From Saccoglossus kowalevskii (taxonomy: Eukaryota > Hemichordata > Enteropneusta > Harrimaniidae), in the NCBI RefSeq assembly GCF_000003605.2, contig NW_003143796.1:445884-468227 (forward strand): 22,344 nt of DNA, read 5' to 3'. Of this stretch, positions 9,906-19,533 are shown in pieces. Position numbers and translations under genes: made by a program. The stretch's first letter is position 1; each line of letters opens with the position of its first letter. The notes under the pieces were generated by a model. That model had not been told where the DNA came from. It saw nothing but the letters and a program-made list of their open reading frames with translations, and made no database searches.

Positions 9906-10934
9906 GACCACTTTCAGTGGTCTGAGATTTCGGTCATGATCTGCTTTGAATGTACATGTCACTCAAATATGAACGGAACGGGGACGTGTCATTGACAATG
10001 ACTTGTCAAAACTAACATGCCATAGTTGGTCTAATACATGTAGCAGCTTTAATTTGTAAATAACATATGATCAAAATAATTAATATTTTAATGATTCAGT
10101 ATACAGTCAATGCAATTTTTGGTATATACATGTATGCTCTTCTATTGGAGATGCGCTTCTAATAGAGTAAATATGGTATATGTAAACTGTGTAGAATAAT
10201 CAGTTTAAATATGTCTCGTATTATTTACGTACTCAGTAAATACAAATTAAGTTAAAATTATTTAAGCCAATGATACTCACAGTAAAAATTGTAATTTTTC
10301 ATGAAAAGGTAAAACCAGCTTGAGAGTTGAATTAGTGTCAGAGTGTACTATATGTTAATGAGTACGCCTACATGGCCTTTTACTGCACACTGCGAGTCTT
10401 ACAAATAAATGGAATAATTTCTCTGAGTAGCAGAGCTGCTGAGATGATTAGACACATATTGACAATGTGATCATCTTAGCATGCTTCCAGTCCAATTTGT
10501 TCCGTTCCCTTCAATCTAAACTTACTCATTTTCTTGCATTTCTGTAAATTCCATACCTTTTCAATCCTATCAAGGCTATTCCTGACAGTTTAATGATTGG
10601 TGTTTCCATAGTGATGAAGCATACAAAAGTTCAAGCATGTTTTTGATGTATTATATTTAACTTTATTTTCTCAGTCCTGTATAACGTAAAACCATTTTAA
10701 CGATTGAATAGACTCTGACTCGGGTTCACATGGTTAAGAAAAAGCCAAGCTTTTCAATGCATAATATGAATAAATGAAATTTTGCTTTGATTAATATACT
10801 TATTAATGTTTCGTCATGGCGTAACTGATTCATATTACTGCCAAGAAATCTCAAAGGTCTGTTTTTTATGTTTTGAATCCAATATTATCCACATTGTCTG
10901 TTAGTTTGTCATTTTGTTTATCATAGAAATCTAA
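9906..10934. other. Unique AT-rich sequence with one arm of an inverted repeat
   Basis: The interval contains the 10097-10190 segment (16-mer at 10152-10167) that pairs with 10935-11010. I see no coding sequence. Confidence 0.55.
10097..10190 (-). repeat. Dispersed repeat with CTCTATTAGAAGCGCA core, copy 1
   Basis: The reverse complement of 10152-10167 is 'ctctattagaagcgca', identical to 10947-10962. Similarity continues over the preceding 'accatattt'. Weaker relatives are at about 11345-11395 (minus) and 17880-17925 (plus). Confidence 0.6.
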
Positions 10935-11010
10935 ATACCATATTTTCTCTATTAGAAGCGCAGCTCTATTCTTAGTGCATATTCATGTACCTAAACCAAA
11001 TATACTGTAG
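10935..11010 (+). repeat. Dispersed repeat with CTCTATTAGAAGCGCA core, copy 2
   Basis: 'accatattttctctattaga' begins at 10937 and the 16-mer core lies at 10947-10962. It is inverted relative to copy 1. The element class is unknown. Confidence 0.6.
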
Positions 11011-11499
11011 CTACATTTACTTTTATGCTAGATAGCTAATAATATCTAATTTTTATATTTTTACTTTTTCAAGGCTTTGAAAAGGTTTTGAATACCCTAA
11101 TCTTGTCAGCCCCTGTACTTTGACTTGACCACATGAAGCGTTTTCTTGATAATGCAAGGAATTTCAAAATTACGCAAAGGTGACATGCTATCTACCGACT
11201 TCAGCTTCAGCATGAACACATAAATTTTGATGCAAAAAGAGGTGTAGTAAGTTTCCAAAAATAGTCTTCAAAAATTTTCTTATTTGCTGAAACCAGTAGG
11301 AACCATGATTTAGAAATGTATTTTATTTTGACCATAGATACACCGCTGTAATTTACATTAAGCGCATGTGGTTATATTAGAGCAAATACACTACGAAAAA
11401 ATCTATTTGCATTATGCATTCACATATGCCTTTAGTTCTCAGTACTATTGTATCTACATACTAGTATTCCACGTTGAGATGTTGTCTTAAGCCACATTA
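11011..11499. other. Unique AT-rich sequence, no gene seen
   Basis: A weak relative of the GAAGCGCA family may lie at 11345-11395. Nothing else is supported. Confidence 0.5.
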
Positions 11500-11610
11500 C
11501 CTATAATGATTGTACATGTAGCTATTGAAAAATACTAGACAGGAAATCAACTCTAAAAGCATTTCCTTGTCTAGCTATGTAGCCGCTGATTGGCTACATG
11601 ATTATCATAA
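11500..11610. repeat. Nested foldback: two adjacent hairpins inside an outer inverted repeat
   Basis: Hairpin 1 pairs 'ctagacaggaaat' (11535-11547) with 'atttccttgtctag' (11561-11574), with one unpaired base. Hairpin 2 pairs 'atgtagcc' (11577-11584) with 'ggctacat' (11592-11599) around 'gctgatt'. Outside them, 'aatgattgtacatgtagc' and 'ggctacatgattatcat' form an imperfect outer pairing. This is consistent with a small MITE of about 110 bp; a structured RNA is the alternative. Confidence 0.6.
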
Positions 11611-11749
11611 TATATCTATATACAAGTTCATTTTATACCCAATGAAATATTGAACTTGTTTTTATTTTAATATTCTGGGTCATAGCCAATGCTTATTCTT
11701 TCAGTGTACTCGCTATAAAGCTTGTGTATGTGGGCTTATATTAAATTGA

Positions 11750-12080
11750 TGATGGCCTCCAGGGAATGAGTGACAAACAGCTGCGCGTCAGTGGGCCGGT
11801 CTTTCTTGGATATTAATTGTGTCATGCAGTTCATAATAAGCACCGTGTTCACTCTGATGCTGAATGTGTCGGTGCTTTCTCAAGCATAACTGGAGAACTT
11901 TAAGCGATTGCAATTTTCACCTAAAAGATGAATGTTAGCTATAGACGAGAGTATCTCCTCTGATATTGTTCTCGTCACCACCATGGGCATATGTCTTGTC
12001 AAGAATTCCAAACGGAAATACACCACCAGCATTAAGAGCATCAATGGACAAGTTGGTGGAAACACACGGTAGGCATCTCT
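11750..12080. other. GC-richer island with open frames, unassigned
   Basis: Base composition rises compared with the flanks. At 11838-11877 a stem-loop forms: 'aagcaccg' pairs with 'cggtgctt', and inside it TTCA pairs with TGAA. On the minus strand a frame of about 61 codons is open over 11880-12065, following an AG-ending site. On the plus strand two frames are open over about 11980-12070, with a GT at 12069. None resembles a family I know. It could be a small exon, a transposon scrap or chance. Confidence 0.2.
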
Positions 12081-13329
12081 ACTCGCCGGCAGTGTTTTTT
12101 TTTCTATTTCCTCGTCACAATGAATGAATGGATAATTGATTGGTTGATAAAATGAATGAATGGATAAAAACGTGAATATTTTTTATATCCTATATCATCT
12201 TCTTAAAGTACTGGTAACAATGTTCTTGTTTATTCATTGCTTTAATTATGCCAAACTTCTGGCTAATTTTAATAATTTCATAATTTTCCCACTTTAATCA
12301 GGAAAAAACAATTGCGAACATTCTTTTAAGGTAGAATGCTACTCGCTAGTTTTTTTTACATGTGCATACATTTTATGGCAGTAGCAATATTTTATGACAA
12401 CATTTTTCTACAATTATTCGTTTTAGTATTAATCAATAGTTTTTTTGATTCACAATAAGCATAAAATGCCATTTTAGCATCGGTTTCCATAGACCACAAT
12501 GAAACACATTTCCTCAATTTTTTAATACTTGAAAAACATTAAGAAGTACCTTGTAAGACAATAAATCTTTTTATCATCATAAATCACTGAGCAGTCATGG
12601 TAAATGCCCCAAAACAGACAAAACATGCTTTTTTTCAATCCATTGATTTTCTTAGAACTGAGTACAGTGACCCCATATTTTTATTCCATTTCTTTCATTC
12701 TTGTGTATGTAAAAATGAAGAAAATGAAAATTTTTTATTTCTGTGTAGCAAGAAATAAAAAAAAAACTGCTAGTAATACCTATTTTTTCATTTCCTGTCT
12801 TTAATAATTGTTTTTTGGGAGATTTTTATCTTCATACTTTTAGCATATAAATAAAAATAATAATAATAATCACATTTTTGTTCAGTGTCACCTACAATGT
12901 ACTTTGGTTTAATATATAGTTTGAATGACCTTAAATTCTCTGTAACGTCTCGGCATTGATCAGTGTAGTTATAGATACATGATTTTTAGGAAATTCTTTT
13001 CAGTTGCCACTCCATATATATTGACAATATATGTTGTGATAACTTGGGTTGTATCAATATCCATTGTTACGGTTCCCATGACACTAATTATTGATTGATG
13101 TCAAACCAATAACCTACAGTGTATCATACTTTACAGTGTCTGCAAATCTGATTAATTTGCTGCGCGACATAAAGAGAGTACCTGTGACTGTTAGACTGAC
13201 TGCTATATTCTTTATATTATGTGGTGTATATACAGTAATATATACTCTCTTTTTAAGTTGCCATTTCGTTACTGTGATATTTATTTCCTGTTTTTGCTTC
13301 CACACATTGAGAGCCTTTACATTAAACCT
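12081..13329. other. AT-rich sequence with minor simple repeats, no gene seen
   Basis: It contains 'aatgaatgg'-type imperfect repeats at about 12119-12170, (aat)n at about 12853-12870, and a 17-nt palindrome 'atatattgacaatatat' at 13016-13032. No frame carries recognisable protein motifs. Confidence 0.55.
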
Positions 13330-13368
13330 GTATGTATGTCTGTCTGCCTGTCTGCCTGTCTGTCTGTG

Positions 13369-13427
<59 letters not shown>

Positions 13428-13428
13428 G

Positions 13429-13460
<32 letters not shown>
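13330..13460 (+). repeat. (TCTG)n microsatellite
   Basis: About 130 bp of 'tctg' tetramers with occasional 'gcctg' and 'gtgtg' interruptions. As a four-base period it is open in three frames, giving Cys-Leu-Ser-Val repeats. These are not evidence for a gene. Confidence 0.97.
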
Positions 13461-13462
<2 letters not shown>

Positions 13463-13573
13463 CATATATGTGTTTATATTTCTTCATAACTGCTATATTT
13501 TTCAGATTTTTGAATGCTTTTTCTTGAAATTTTTCAGGGAAAATTTGTCATGCATTTTTCAATAGTATCTTAA

Positions 13574-14093
13574 TTATATGCCATATTTGGTGTTGGGACT
13601 GTTATATGCTATATTTGGTGTTGGGACTGTTATATGCCATATTTGGTGTTGGAACTGTTATATGCCATATTTGGTGTTGGGACTATTATATGCCATATTT
13701 GGTGTTGGGACTATTATATGCCATATTTGGTGTTGGGACTGTTATATGCCATATTTGGTGTTGGGACTATTATATGCCATATTTGGTGTTGGGACTATTA
13801 TATGCCATATTTGGTGTTGGGACTATTATATGCCATATTTGGTGTTGGGACTATTATATGCCATATTTGGTGTTGGGACTATTATATGCCATATTTGGTG
13901 TTGGGACTATTATATGCCATATTTGGTGTTGGGACTATTATATGCCATATTTGGTGTTGGGACTATTATATGCCATATTTGGTGTTGGGACTATTATATG
14001 CCATATTTGGTGTTGGGACTATTATATGCCATATTTGGTGTTGGGACTATTATATGCCATATTTGGTGTTGGGACTATTATATGCCATATTTG
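13574..14093 (+). repeat. 28-bp minisatellite, 18 full units plus a partial, open in all three forward frames
   Basis: Unit starts fall exactly every 28 bp from 13578 to 14082. The unit is 'atgccatatttggtgttggg' followed by 'actattat'. Units 1, 2, 3 and 6 have 'actgttat'; unit 2 also has 'atgct' and unit 3 has 'ttggaac'. All other full units are identical. Because 28 leaves remainder 1 modulo 3 and the unit contains no stop in any register, all three forward frames translate to the same cyclic 28-residue hydrophobic peptide (MPYLVLGLLYAIFGVG and so on), offset from each other. The frames run 159-181 codons. Nothing around the array suggests transcription or translation, so I treat it as non-coding. 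Confidence 0.97.
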
Positions 14094-14663
14094 ACCTCAA
14101 AGTGCAACTGTAGAATAAAATAATTGAGTTATATTATACAGCAAAATATGCATGAATGCAGCAGAGGTCCATGCCTTCCCATACTGCCTGAGTGCATACT
14201 TTGCAGTATTCTTGAGATAAACTTATTATTATACATCTTGTTCCTGCTTGTAATAATAATTTAATGAGACTATAGCCTGAGATGGCAACGAGGGAAACCT
14301 TCAACCCTTTGCAAAAATTTGTGCTTAGTGACAGGATTCTGATTCCGTCATGCGTTAAATCGCTTCTGCCTCCAATATAAATAAAGCAATGTGTTCAAAT
14401 GTGATGTCAATAACCTTGAACACATCAATGTTGGGAACATACAATGTAGTTATGTCATATAAGTGAAAATTTGAATTGTTAATTAATGCTGATATGTTTT
14501 GAATGAATGATGATGCGTTGTTTTACTGATCAGCAAATTCTGTATATATTCAGTCCTGTATAAACATGAATGTAATATACTTGAACATGGAGCACATTCA
14601 AAACAAATACTGATTGAATTATTCAATTTTATGAATCTTTATTAATTTTGTTTCTTCATAGTT
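14094..14663. other. Unique AT-rich sequence, no gene seen
   Basis: No supported features lie between the minisatellite and the dispersed repeat. Confidence 0.55.
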
Positions 14664-14873
14664 TTAGATAAATTAACCACCAGCTTTTCTCGTCCAAATT
14701 TTCTGCTTTTTTTCCTAATTTCTTCAATATTTCTGAAAATGAACAATAATTTCGAAGTTCATTTTCAGTTTTTATTCCAAAAATTTGGCTATTTTTGTCG
14801 CAATCTTCTGAAGGAAAGTGCAGACTATAAGCATTTGTCATGAAAAGAGGGAACTCATAGTGAAAAGGTAAAT
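14664..14873 (-). repeat. Dispersed repeat pair, copy 2 (inverted partner at 5792-6018)
   Basis: On the minus strand the order is 'accttttcactatgagttcc', 'ttatagtctgcac', 'cagaagatt', 'agaaatattgaagaa', 'gcagaaaattt' and 'ctggtggtt'. This matches copy 1. A 61-codon frame (14841-14656) is open through it, with YSLHFPSED and FSEILKKLGKK among its residues. Copy 1 lacks the same open frame, so coding is unproven. Confidence 0.7.
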
Positions 14874-15984
14874 CTCAGATATTGAAATGAAGAAATAAGA
14901 GTTTAAATGTTTGAAGGCAAATGTATGATAATTCATAATTGTTAAATGCTGATTTGGACACAAATTTTCAGCTTTATTCCCAGTACAAATTATGTTTTGG
15001 GAGAAAAACTGCCTTAAAATGCAAACATTTTTGGAACAATTTACATATGACTAAAGTTAAAGCATTTTTTATTGCTTTTAGATATTGTAAGAATTTTTTC
15101 TCTTCAAAAGCTGTGCGGAATTAGTTTGTTGAGTATGTACAGTGATCTGGGTTTTGTGGACAGCAGGTTGAAATAAAAGCAAATTACAAAATTCAAGGAA
15201 ATCTGATTTCTTTTTTTTTTATTCTTTTATCCAAAATTTTGGTGAAAACGTGCAGCCCATAAGAAATTATGTCAATTTAGTCAAAAATTGTAATCAAATT
15301 AAAAAAATATACATAAAAATCGTGAAAGTTTGCTTCAAAATATTAGCAGGAAAAATATTGCATTTAAAAATTTGAAATTTAACATACATGTAGTGAAACA
15401 ATTTATAGTGTGCAGTTTGCTAGAAATATTCATAAAGTCAAACAAAAAAAATTTATTCTGTAAAAATTGTGGTATAGCATGCGAGTACCAAGTACATAAT
15501 TTTTTTTTTTTTTTTAAAGTTCATTGTGGTTTTTCGCTAAACTACTGGACGTTGTACCTCTGACATTAAAATTTTGCGTAAATAAATTATGTTATTTTAC
15601 ACGTTGCACGAAATCCATTTTCAACACAACTCACAGCAACAGTCATCACTTTTAAATTATGAAATGAGATGTAATTTCAAGACTTGAATCTTCTCCTTGT
15701 AGACTTCAAAGCAGCAGGACTATCACCCGTTAAATGAATCCATTACAGCCAGATAGTCAGTATGCTTTGGAATAACTGGTTTCTTTTTCAATTTAAACTG
15801 CTATAGATTTCATGCTGCCGCATATAGTAACATTTTCGTTTATGTACATATCACTTGCCGTCATTTTCAGCCCATATATTAGTTCATACATGTATGTTAC
15901 ATAACCTCTTCATTACAAAAATATCGTATAATGGATTAAATGCACTTAAAAGAAGTGTTTTAGCTTGTCACTGTGCAAATAGGT
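14874..15984. other. Unique AT-rich sequence, no gene seen
   Basis: Several T- and A-runs are present. A phrase at about 15254-15275 ('gtgcagcccataagaaatta') faintly resembles the dispersed repeat just upstream. It is too weak to call a third copy. Confidence 0.5.
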
Positions 15985-16196
15985 TACTGTAAAATACTTT
16001 ATTTTAGCTGGAATACATTTTTGCGGAAAAGACTTTTTGGGTATTTTGTATGGAATTTATTTTCACTAATTTTTGAAAAGTTTAATGTAAAATATAGGAA
16101 AAAAGGTATATTCGCTGGATTTTATTTTCACTGAATCAGCCCTTCAGCGAAAATAGCAAAAATAAAATCCAAGAGATAATTAAGTATTTTGCAGTA
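15985..16196 (+). mobile_element. MITE-like element ending in TACTGTAAAATACTT, family 1, copy B
   Basis: The ends 'tactgtaaaatactt' and 'aagtattttgcagta' are 15-bp terminal inverted repeats with one mismatch. The body holds 'gactttttgggtattttgta', 'tggaatttattttcact', 'aaaatatagg', 'aaaggtatat' and 'cagcgaaaata'. It matches the reverse complement of 20106-20310 over most of its length. It is 212 bp and non-coding, so mobility would need an outside transposase. Confidence 0.85.
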
Positions 16197-16248
16197 AGTA
16201 GATTTGAACAGCATAATGCACAAATGAAATATATATATAATTTTTTTT

Positions 16249-16966
16249 TTAACTCCCCTTTGCTCCGACAAATCTTCTCCAGCCGTCACAGTCCTGGGCA
16301 AGCCATCCTATTTCATTCCAGGTCTTCCCCGCTGCCTTCACTTCCTTCCCCAGGTGCCCAGAGGCCTGCCTCTCTGTCTTTCCCAGGTGGTGCCCATGCA
16401 GTGTCATGGTGTCTGGTTCTACCCATTCTTAGTACATGTCCCAGCCATCTCCAGCGTCTCTGCTTCACCTCATCTATGATGCATTTGATGCATGTGAGCC
16501 TGCAGACATGCCGTTCCCTGTGGATCTTTAGGAAATGGCAGAGCCAGCATCCTTTAAACCCTCTCAGCCTGCTTTCAATCTTCTTGTTGGTTCTCCACAT
16601 CTCGGAAGCATAGAGGACGGATTAGACATTCACTTGTAGATCTTCAGCTTGGGGGTGGTTCAGAGGGCCTTGGTCTTTCAAACATTACGCAGTTTGTTGA
16701 AAGCCTATTGTTTCAGTCCACTTCTAGTGGATAGTTCTTTCTCAATGTTGCTGTCGGCAGAAATATAGCTGCCAGGGTACTTGAAGTTTTGTACTTTCTC
16801 AAGTTCAGTGCCTGGCTTTCCTTCGCAGTCAATGATGATGAGAAAGCGGGTGGGTGATATCATGCAGTCCTGTCTGACTCCTGTTTTTATGTGGAGCTAT
16901 TCGCTTTGTTGTCCATCATGATTTACACAGCACTGGTTGTTGGCATACATGTACACACCGTTACAA
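16249..16966 (-). mobile_element. Decayed 3' fragment of a non-LTR retrotransposon (LINE) reverse transcriptase
   Basis: Read on the minus strand, the fragment begins near 16966 with NNQCCV and then HIKTGVRQDCMISP (GVRQDC at 16864-16881), the fingers-palm motif of LINE reverse transcriptases. Next come FLIIID and FKYPGSYISADSNIEKELST. After a frame change near 16620 it continues ASEMWRTNKKIESRLRGF and RRWRWLGHVLRM, with WAPPGK beyond, the typical C-terminal tail. A second frame change near 16320 leads to WLAQDCDGWRRFVGA and a stop at 16251-16249. An A10 tail follows directly on the minus strand (16241-16250 overlaps the stop). In-frame stops occur after SE, KQ, NV, AL and IYK. The region between FLIIID and the KY-LG-type block, where the catalytic YADD normally sits, is missing (junction about 16827). 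It is 5'-truncated and inactive. The LINE clade is not assigned. Confidence 0.88.
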
Positions 16967-17047
16967 AGTACTGCGATTGGTCAGTTGTACAGGAACTATA
17001 AATAAAAAGTTTTAAAAATTAGATAATTTCCCACTTTTTAGTTTGTT

Positions 17048-17115
17048 CATAGACCCTCAACATTGAGGGTCTATGGTTTGTTCCACTCATGTCTTTTAAG
17101 GTCTATGGTTCCACT
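17048..17115. repeat. Perfect 13-bp hairpin followed by a direct repeat of one arm
   Basis: 'catagaccctcaa' (17048-17060) and 'ttgagggtctatg' (17063-17075) are perfect complements around CA. The right arm and its flank, 'ggtctatggtttgttccact', recur as 'ggtctatggttccact' at 17100-17115, lacking four bases. This looks like a rearranged or partly duplicated element end. Confidence 0.75.
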
Positions 17116-19019
17116 GAATATTTGTATTATATTGTTATTTTAATACAGTCAAAGTTAATAAAGGAGAGTAAGTTTAAAATGTTGAAGCACATTGAAGGTC
17201 ATTATATTGTCACCTCCAAAAAGCAAAGAAATTTTTTTTTTATTGAAATATTTATAAAAATAAAATAGATTGTTATCCTCAAAAAACAAAGAAAGTGATT
17301 TTCAATATTAAAACAAATACATTAAAAGGTGCTTTTTATTGTTCAGCTGATCATGATAAGCTTGTGTAGTCTGTAACCATACTAGTGTAATCCCCAGGCT
17401 TACATGGCATTTTCTTCCCCCTGTTCTCTTCATTGATGAGGATAAGGAAATTGTTGTGAACACTGTAATACACATGAAATGAGCGTCTGAGTTAAATGGA
17501 CTGAGTGGGTTACTGATTGCACTCTACGCATCCAGGGATTTATATTACTTTATCCTTTTTTTATGTACGTATGTATTGTATTTTCAGCTTTTCATTCCTA
17601 TCCATCCATCTGCTTATCTCCGGGATACGAATAAATGATATCCGCCCGCAGGTTTAATCCAGTTATACTATTTTATAATACACTATTTAGCTTGTTGTTA
17701 ATTGTGCTGACTGTATGCAAACCTTATGGCGTATAGTAATCAATTCCAGGCTTAAACTGTGGCTATTGGTGAATGCACGGAATGATTGTGACCAGATTAC
17801 AGTGTGCCGAGACGCAATTCATCGTAATGCATCTGCTCTGAGTCCTCTGCGACAATAATATTTTTGATAATCAGAATGCGTATACTGTATTTTCTTCGAT
17901 AGAACCACATATAAACTAAATATCACATTTGTTGTATATTGAGTTATTATGGTAGGACCTATTTAGACTATAGAAACACCACTGTTATTTACGTATTGAA
18001 GTGCATGCACTACTAGAACGGTAGCGTTCTATTTTTCTCTTGTAATACAGTCATGATTGTATGTAAAATTCATTTTCGCAGTTAATGTTAGGACACGTTT
18101 TGAATCCAGTCTAAAAGAAAGAAAGCATGTTTTATATAGCGCTGCGAGTCTTCAAAATAACTGTCAATCATAGGTTTGTGACAATACATCCGTTCAAGGC
18201 AGACAAAAATATGTTGGGACTTGAAAAAACATCTCGGGTAACGTTTGTATTAAATTACAAATTCCAAGATGCACTGTCTGTTGAAATTTGCATGTGACTA
18301 CATGTTTATTGAAATGTGTCCGCTTGAATTCTGCACTATTAATTTAAAAGCAAGTGGTAGATTCCAACTTATAACTTTCTATTTGAAGCACATCTTCAAT
18401 TGAAGTACAAATGAACATAAATTGCATTTCTTGTCTACTGTATCATCGAAATATGACTTAATTTGACTAGACATGAGTGATGCTTCTTTTAGAATCAGCT
18501 GCATTCTCATAGTGCTTTCTTGTGTAAAATTTCTGATGAGTTAGGGGGTACTATTATTTCCCATAGGCGTATCCTGATATTGCTTCTTTTCTAAAACTCT
18601 ATAGAGTTAGGGTGTCCCCTTTGTCCTTGTTCGACCAGGATCTAGTCTAGTTTTATCAATATTAATCAGTAAAGTTTTATCAGTATTTCCTATTTTTTTC
18701 TGATTGTTATTACCGTTCAAGACCCTGAGAACCATGGTAGCTAGCCAATTTAATTGACGAAATTCATTTAAACTTGATGAATGAATTTATATTAAAAGTC
18801 TCAAACTTAATAGTCTGTCTACTCAAATTAAATACAAGATGCATACTTACTTTAACTAGCATCTAATGCAGTAATTACTAGAAGAAATCAAAGCAATCGA
18901 AAGAAGATGCATTATTAACAGAAGCCTACGGGCTAAGTGTACACTCCGACACAATTAAGGAGCAATGTGGCTTAGTAGTGTGAATAATGTAAATTTTAAA
19001 AGCACTACATGCTTGTTTT
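17116..19019. other. AT-rich sequence with minor palindrome, no firm gene
   Basis: It includes the weak exon candidate at 17351-17462 and a 14-bp perfect palindrome 'aactctatagagtt' at 18595-18608. Around that palindrome 'gagttaggg' and 'gcttctttt' each occur twice. A site at 17587 ('ttgtattttcag') is followed by an open 62-nt stretch ending at cag|gtttaa, without recognisable homology. Confidence 0.5.
17351..17462 (-). CDS. Weak candidate 3'-terminal exon, unknown product
   Basis: On the minus strand 'catttcatgtgtattacag' forms an acceptor with a 'tttaact' branch-like site about 30 nt upstream. The next 36 codons are open in one phase (HNNFLILINEENRGKKMPCK and onward). They end at TGA (17353-17351), and 'aataaa' follows about a dozen bases later. 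I recognise no family. An open run of this length is expected by chance now and then, so the call rests only on the combination of signals. Confidence 0.15.
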
Positions 19020-19400
19020 TTGGGGGGCTTGGTGAAAAGTTGCATCAAAAAGATTCTGTTGGTTCAAGTGTGTGCCTGTTAGTCTGTCCTGACCTGTATT
19101 GCGGACATGCCTGGACTGATCTACTTCAGACTTTACATATACAAGTTGCACCATGTGAGATATGTGATTACCCATTTGGTTTATGATTCAATTCAAGATG
19201 GCCAGATGGCGGCCATTTTTGTGCTGATAATGCATAAATTCTTGTCATTCTGGAACTGGATCTTGGTCATTTATGGATATATTTAATTTAAACTATGTAC
19301 ATCGATCATCATGTGTTTGCGATCAAACTTTATGCCTTCGTGTACATCATATCATATTATTGAGTTTGGATTTGAAATGGTCGTCTGGTAGTTCGTTGTG
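19020..19400 (+). repeat. Diverged copy of the dispersed repeat at 9355-9905
   Basis: Shared phrases in the same orientation include 'ggacatgcctggactgatc', 'gatggccagatggcggccat', 'ttctggaactggatctt' and 'tcatttatggat'. They correspond to the 9355-9905 blocks 'gacatgtctggattgatc', 'atggccgactggcagccat' and 'ttccggacccggatct'. Divergence is much higher than between the internal modules of the first copy. Confidence 0.6.
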
Positions 19401-19450
19401 AAAATGCACCAAGATCAAGGCCTTTTTGCCAGACCCTATCTGCTTAATCA

Positions 19451-19533
19451 GTCAGCTCTGGGAATCAAACCCATAACTTCACTGCTACAAGGTGAACACA
19501 TTAAATCATTATACAATCACCCAGGTCAGCTCT
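19451..19533 (-). pseudogene. tRNA-like segment flanked by a 9-bp direct repeat
   Basis: On the minus strand 'gggtttgattccc' provides a B-box and a T-arm (TGGG pairs with CCCA around TTTGATT). 'ttcac' pairs with 'gtgaa' as an anticodon stem with 'cttgtag' in its loop, suggesting a TGT anticodon. ATTG pairs with TAAT as a D-stem. No acceptor stem is visible. 'gtcagctct' occurs at 19451-19459 and 19525-19533 on the plus strand, directly bounding 65 bp. It is probably a tRNA-derived SINE head or a tRNA fragment insertion, not a working tRNA. Confidence 0.45.

Noticed and set aside
13091-13565. Cys-Leu-Ser-Val repeat frames on the plus strand
   Set aside because: They come from the (TCTG)n microsatellite, which is open in three frames.
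13578-14123. A 181-codon gene with a hydrophobic repeat
   Set aside because: The same peptide appears in all three forward frames because of the 28-bp period. There is no promoter, splice or homology evidence, so it was kept as a repeat with a finding.
15200-15280. Third copy of the dispersed repeat at 5792 / 14664
   Set aside because: Only one phrase is shared; the ordered blocks are missing.
16224-16613. Plus-strand 129-codon frame over the LINE fragment
   Set aside because: It is the antisense shadow of the minus-strand reverse-transcriptase remnant, which has clear family motifs.
17588-17651. Possible plus-strand exon after 'ttgtattttcag' in the phase needed by the PDZ exon
   Set aside because: It is open for 62 nt, but its peptide does not resemble the end of an MPDZ-type PDZ domain and its donor (gtttaa) is poor.
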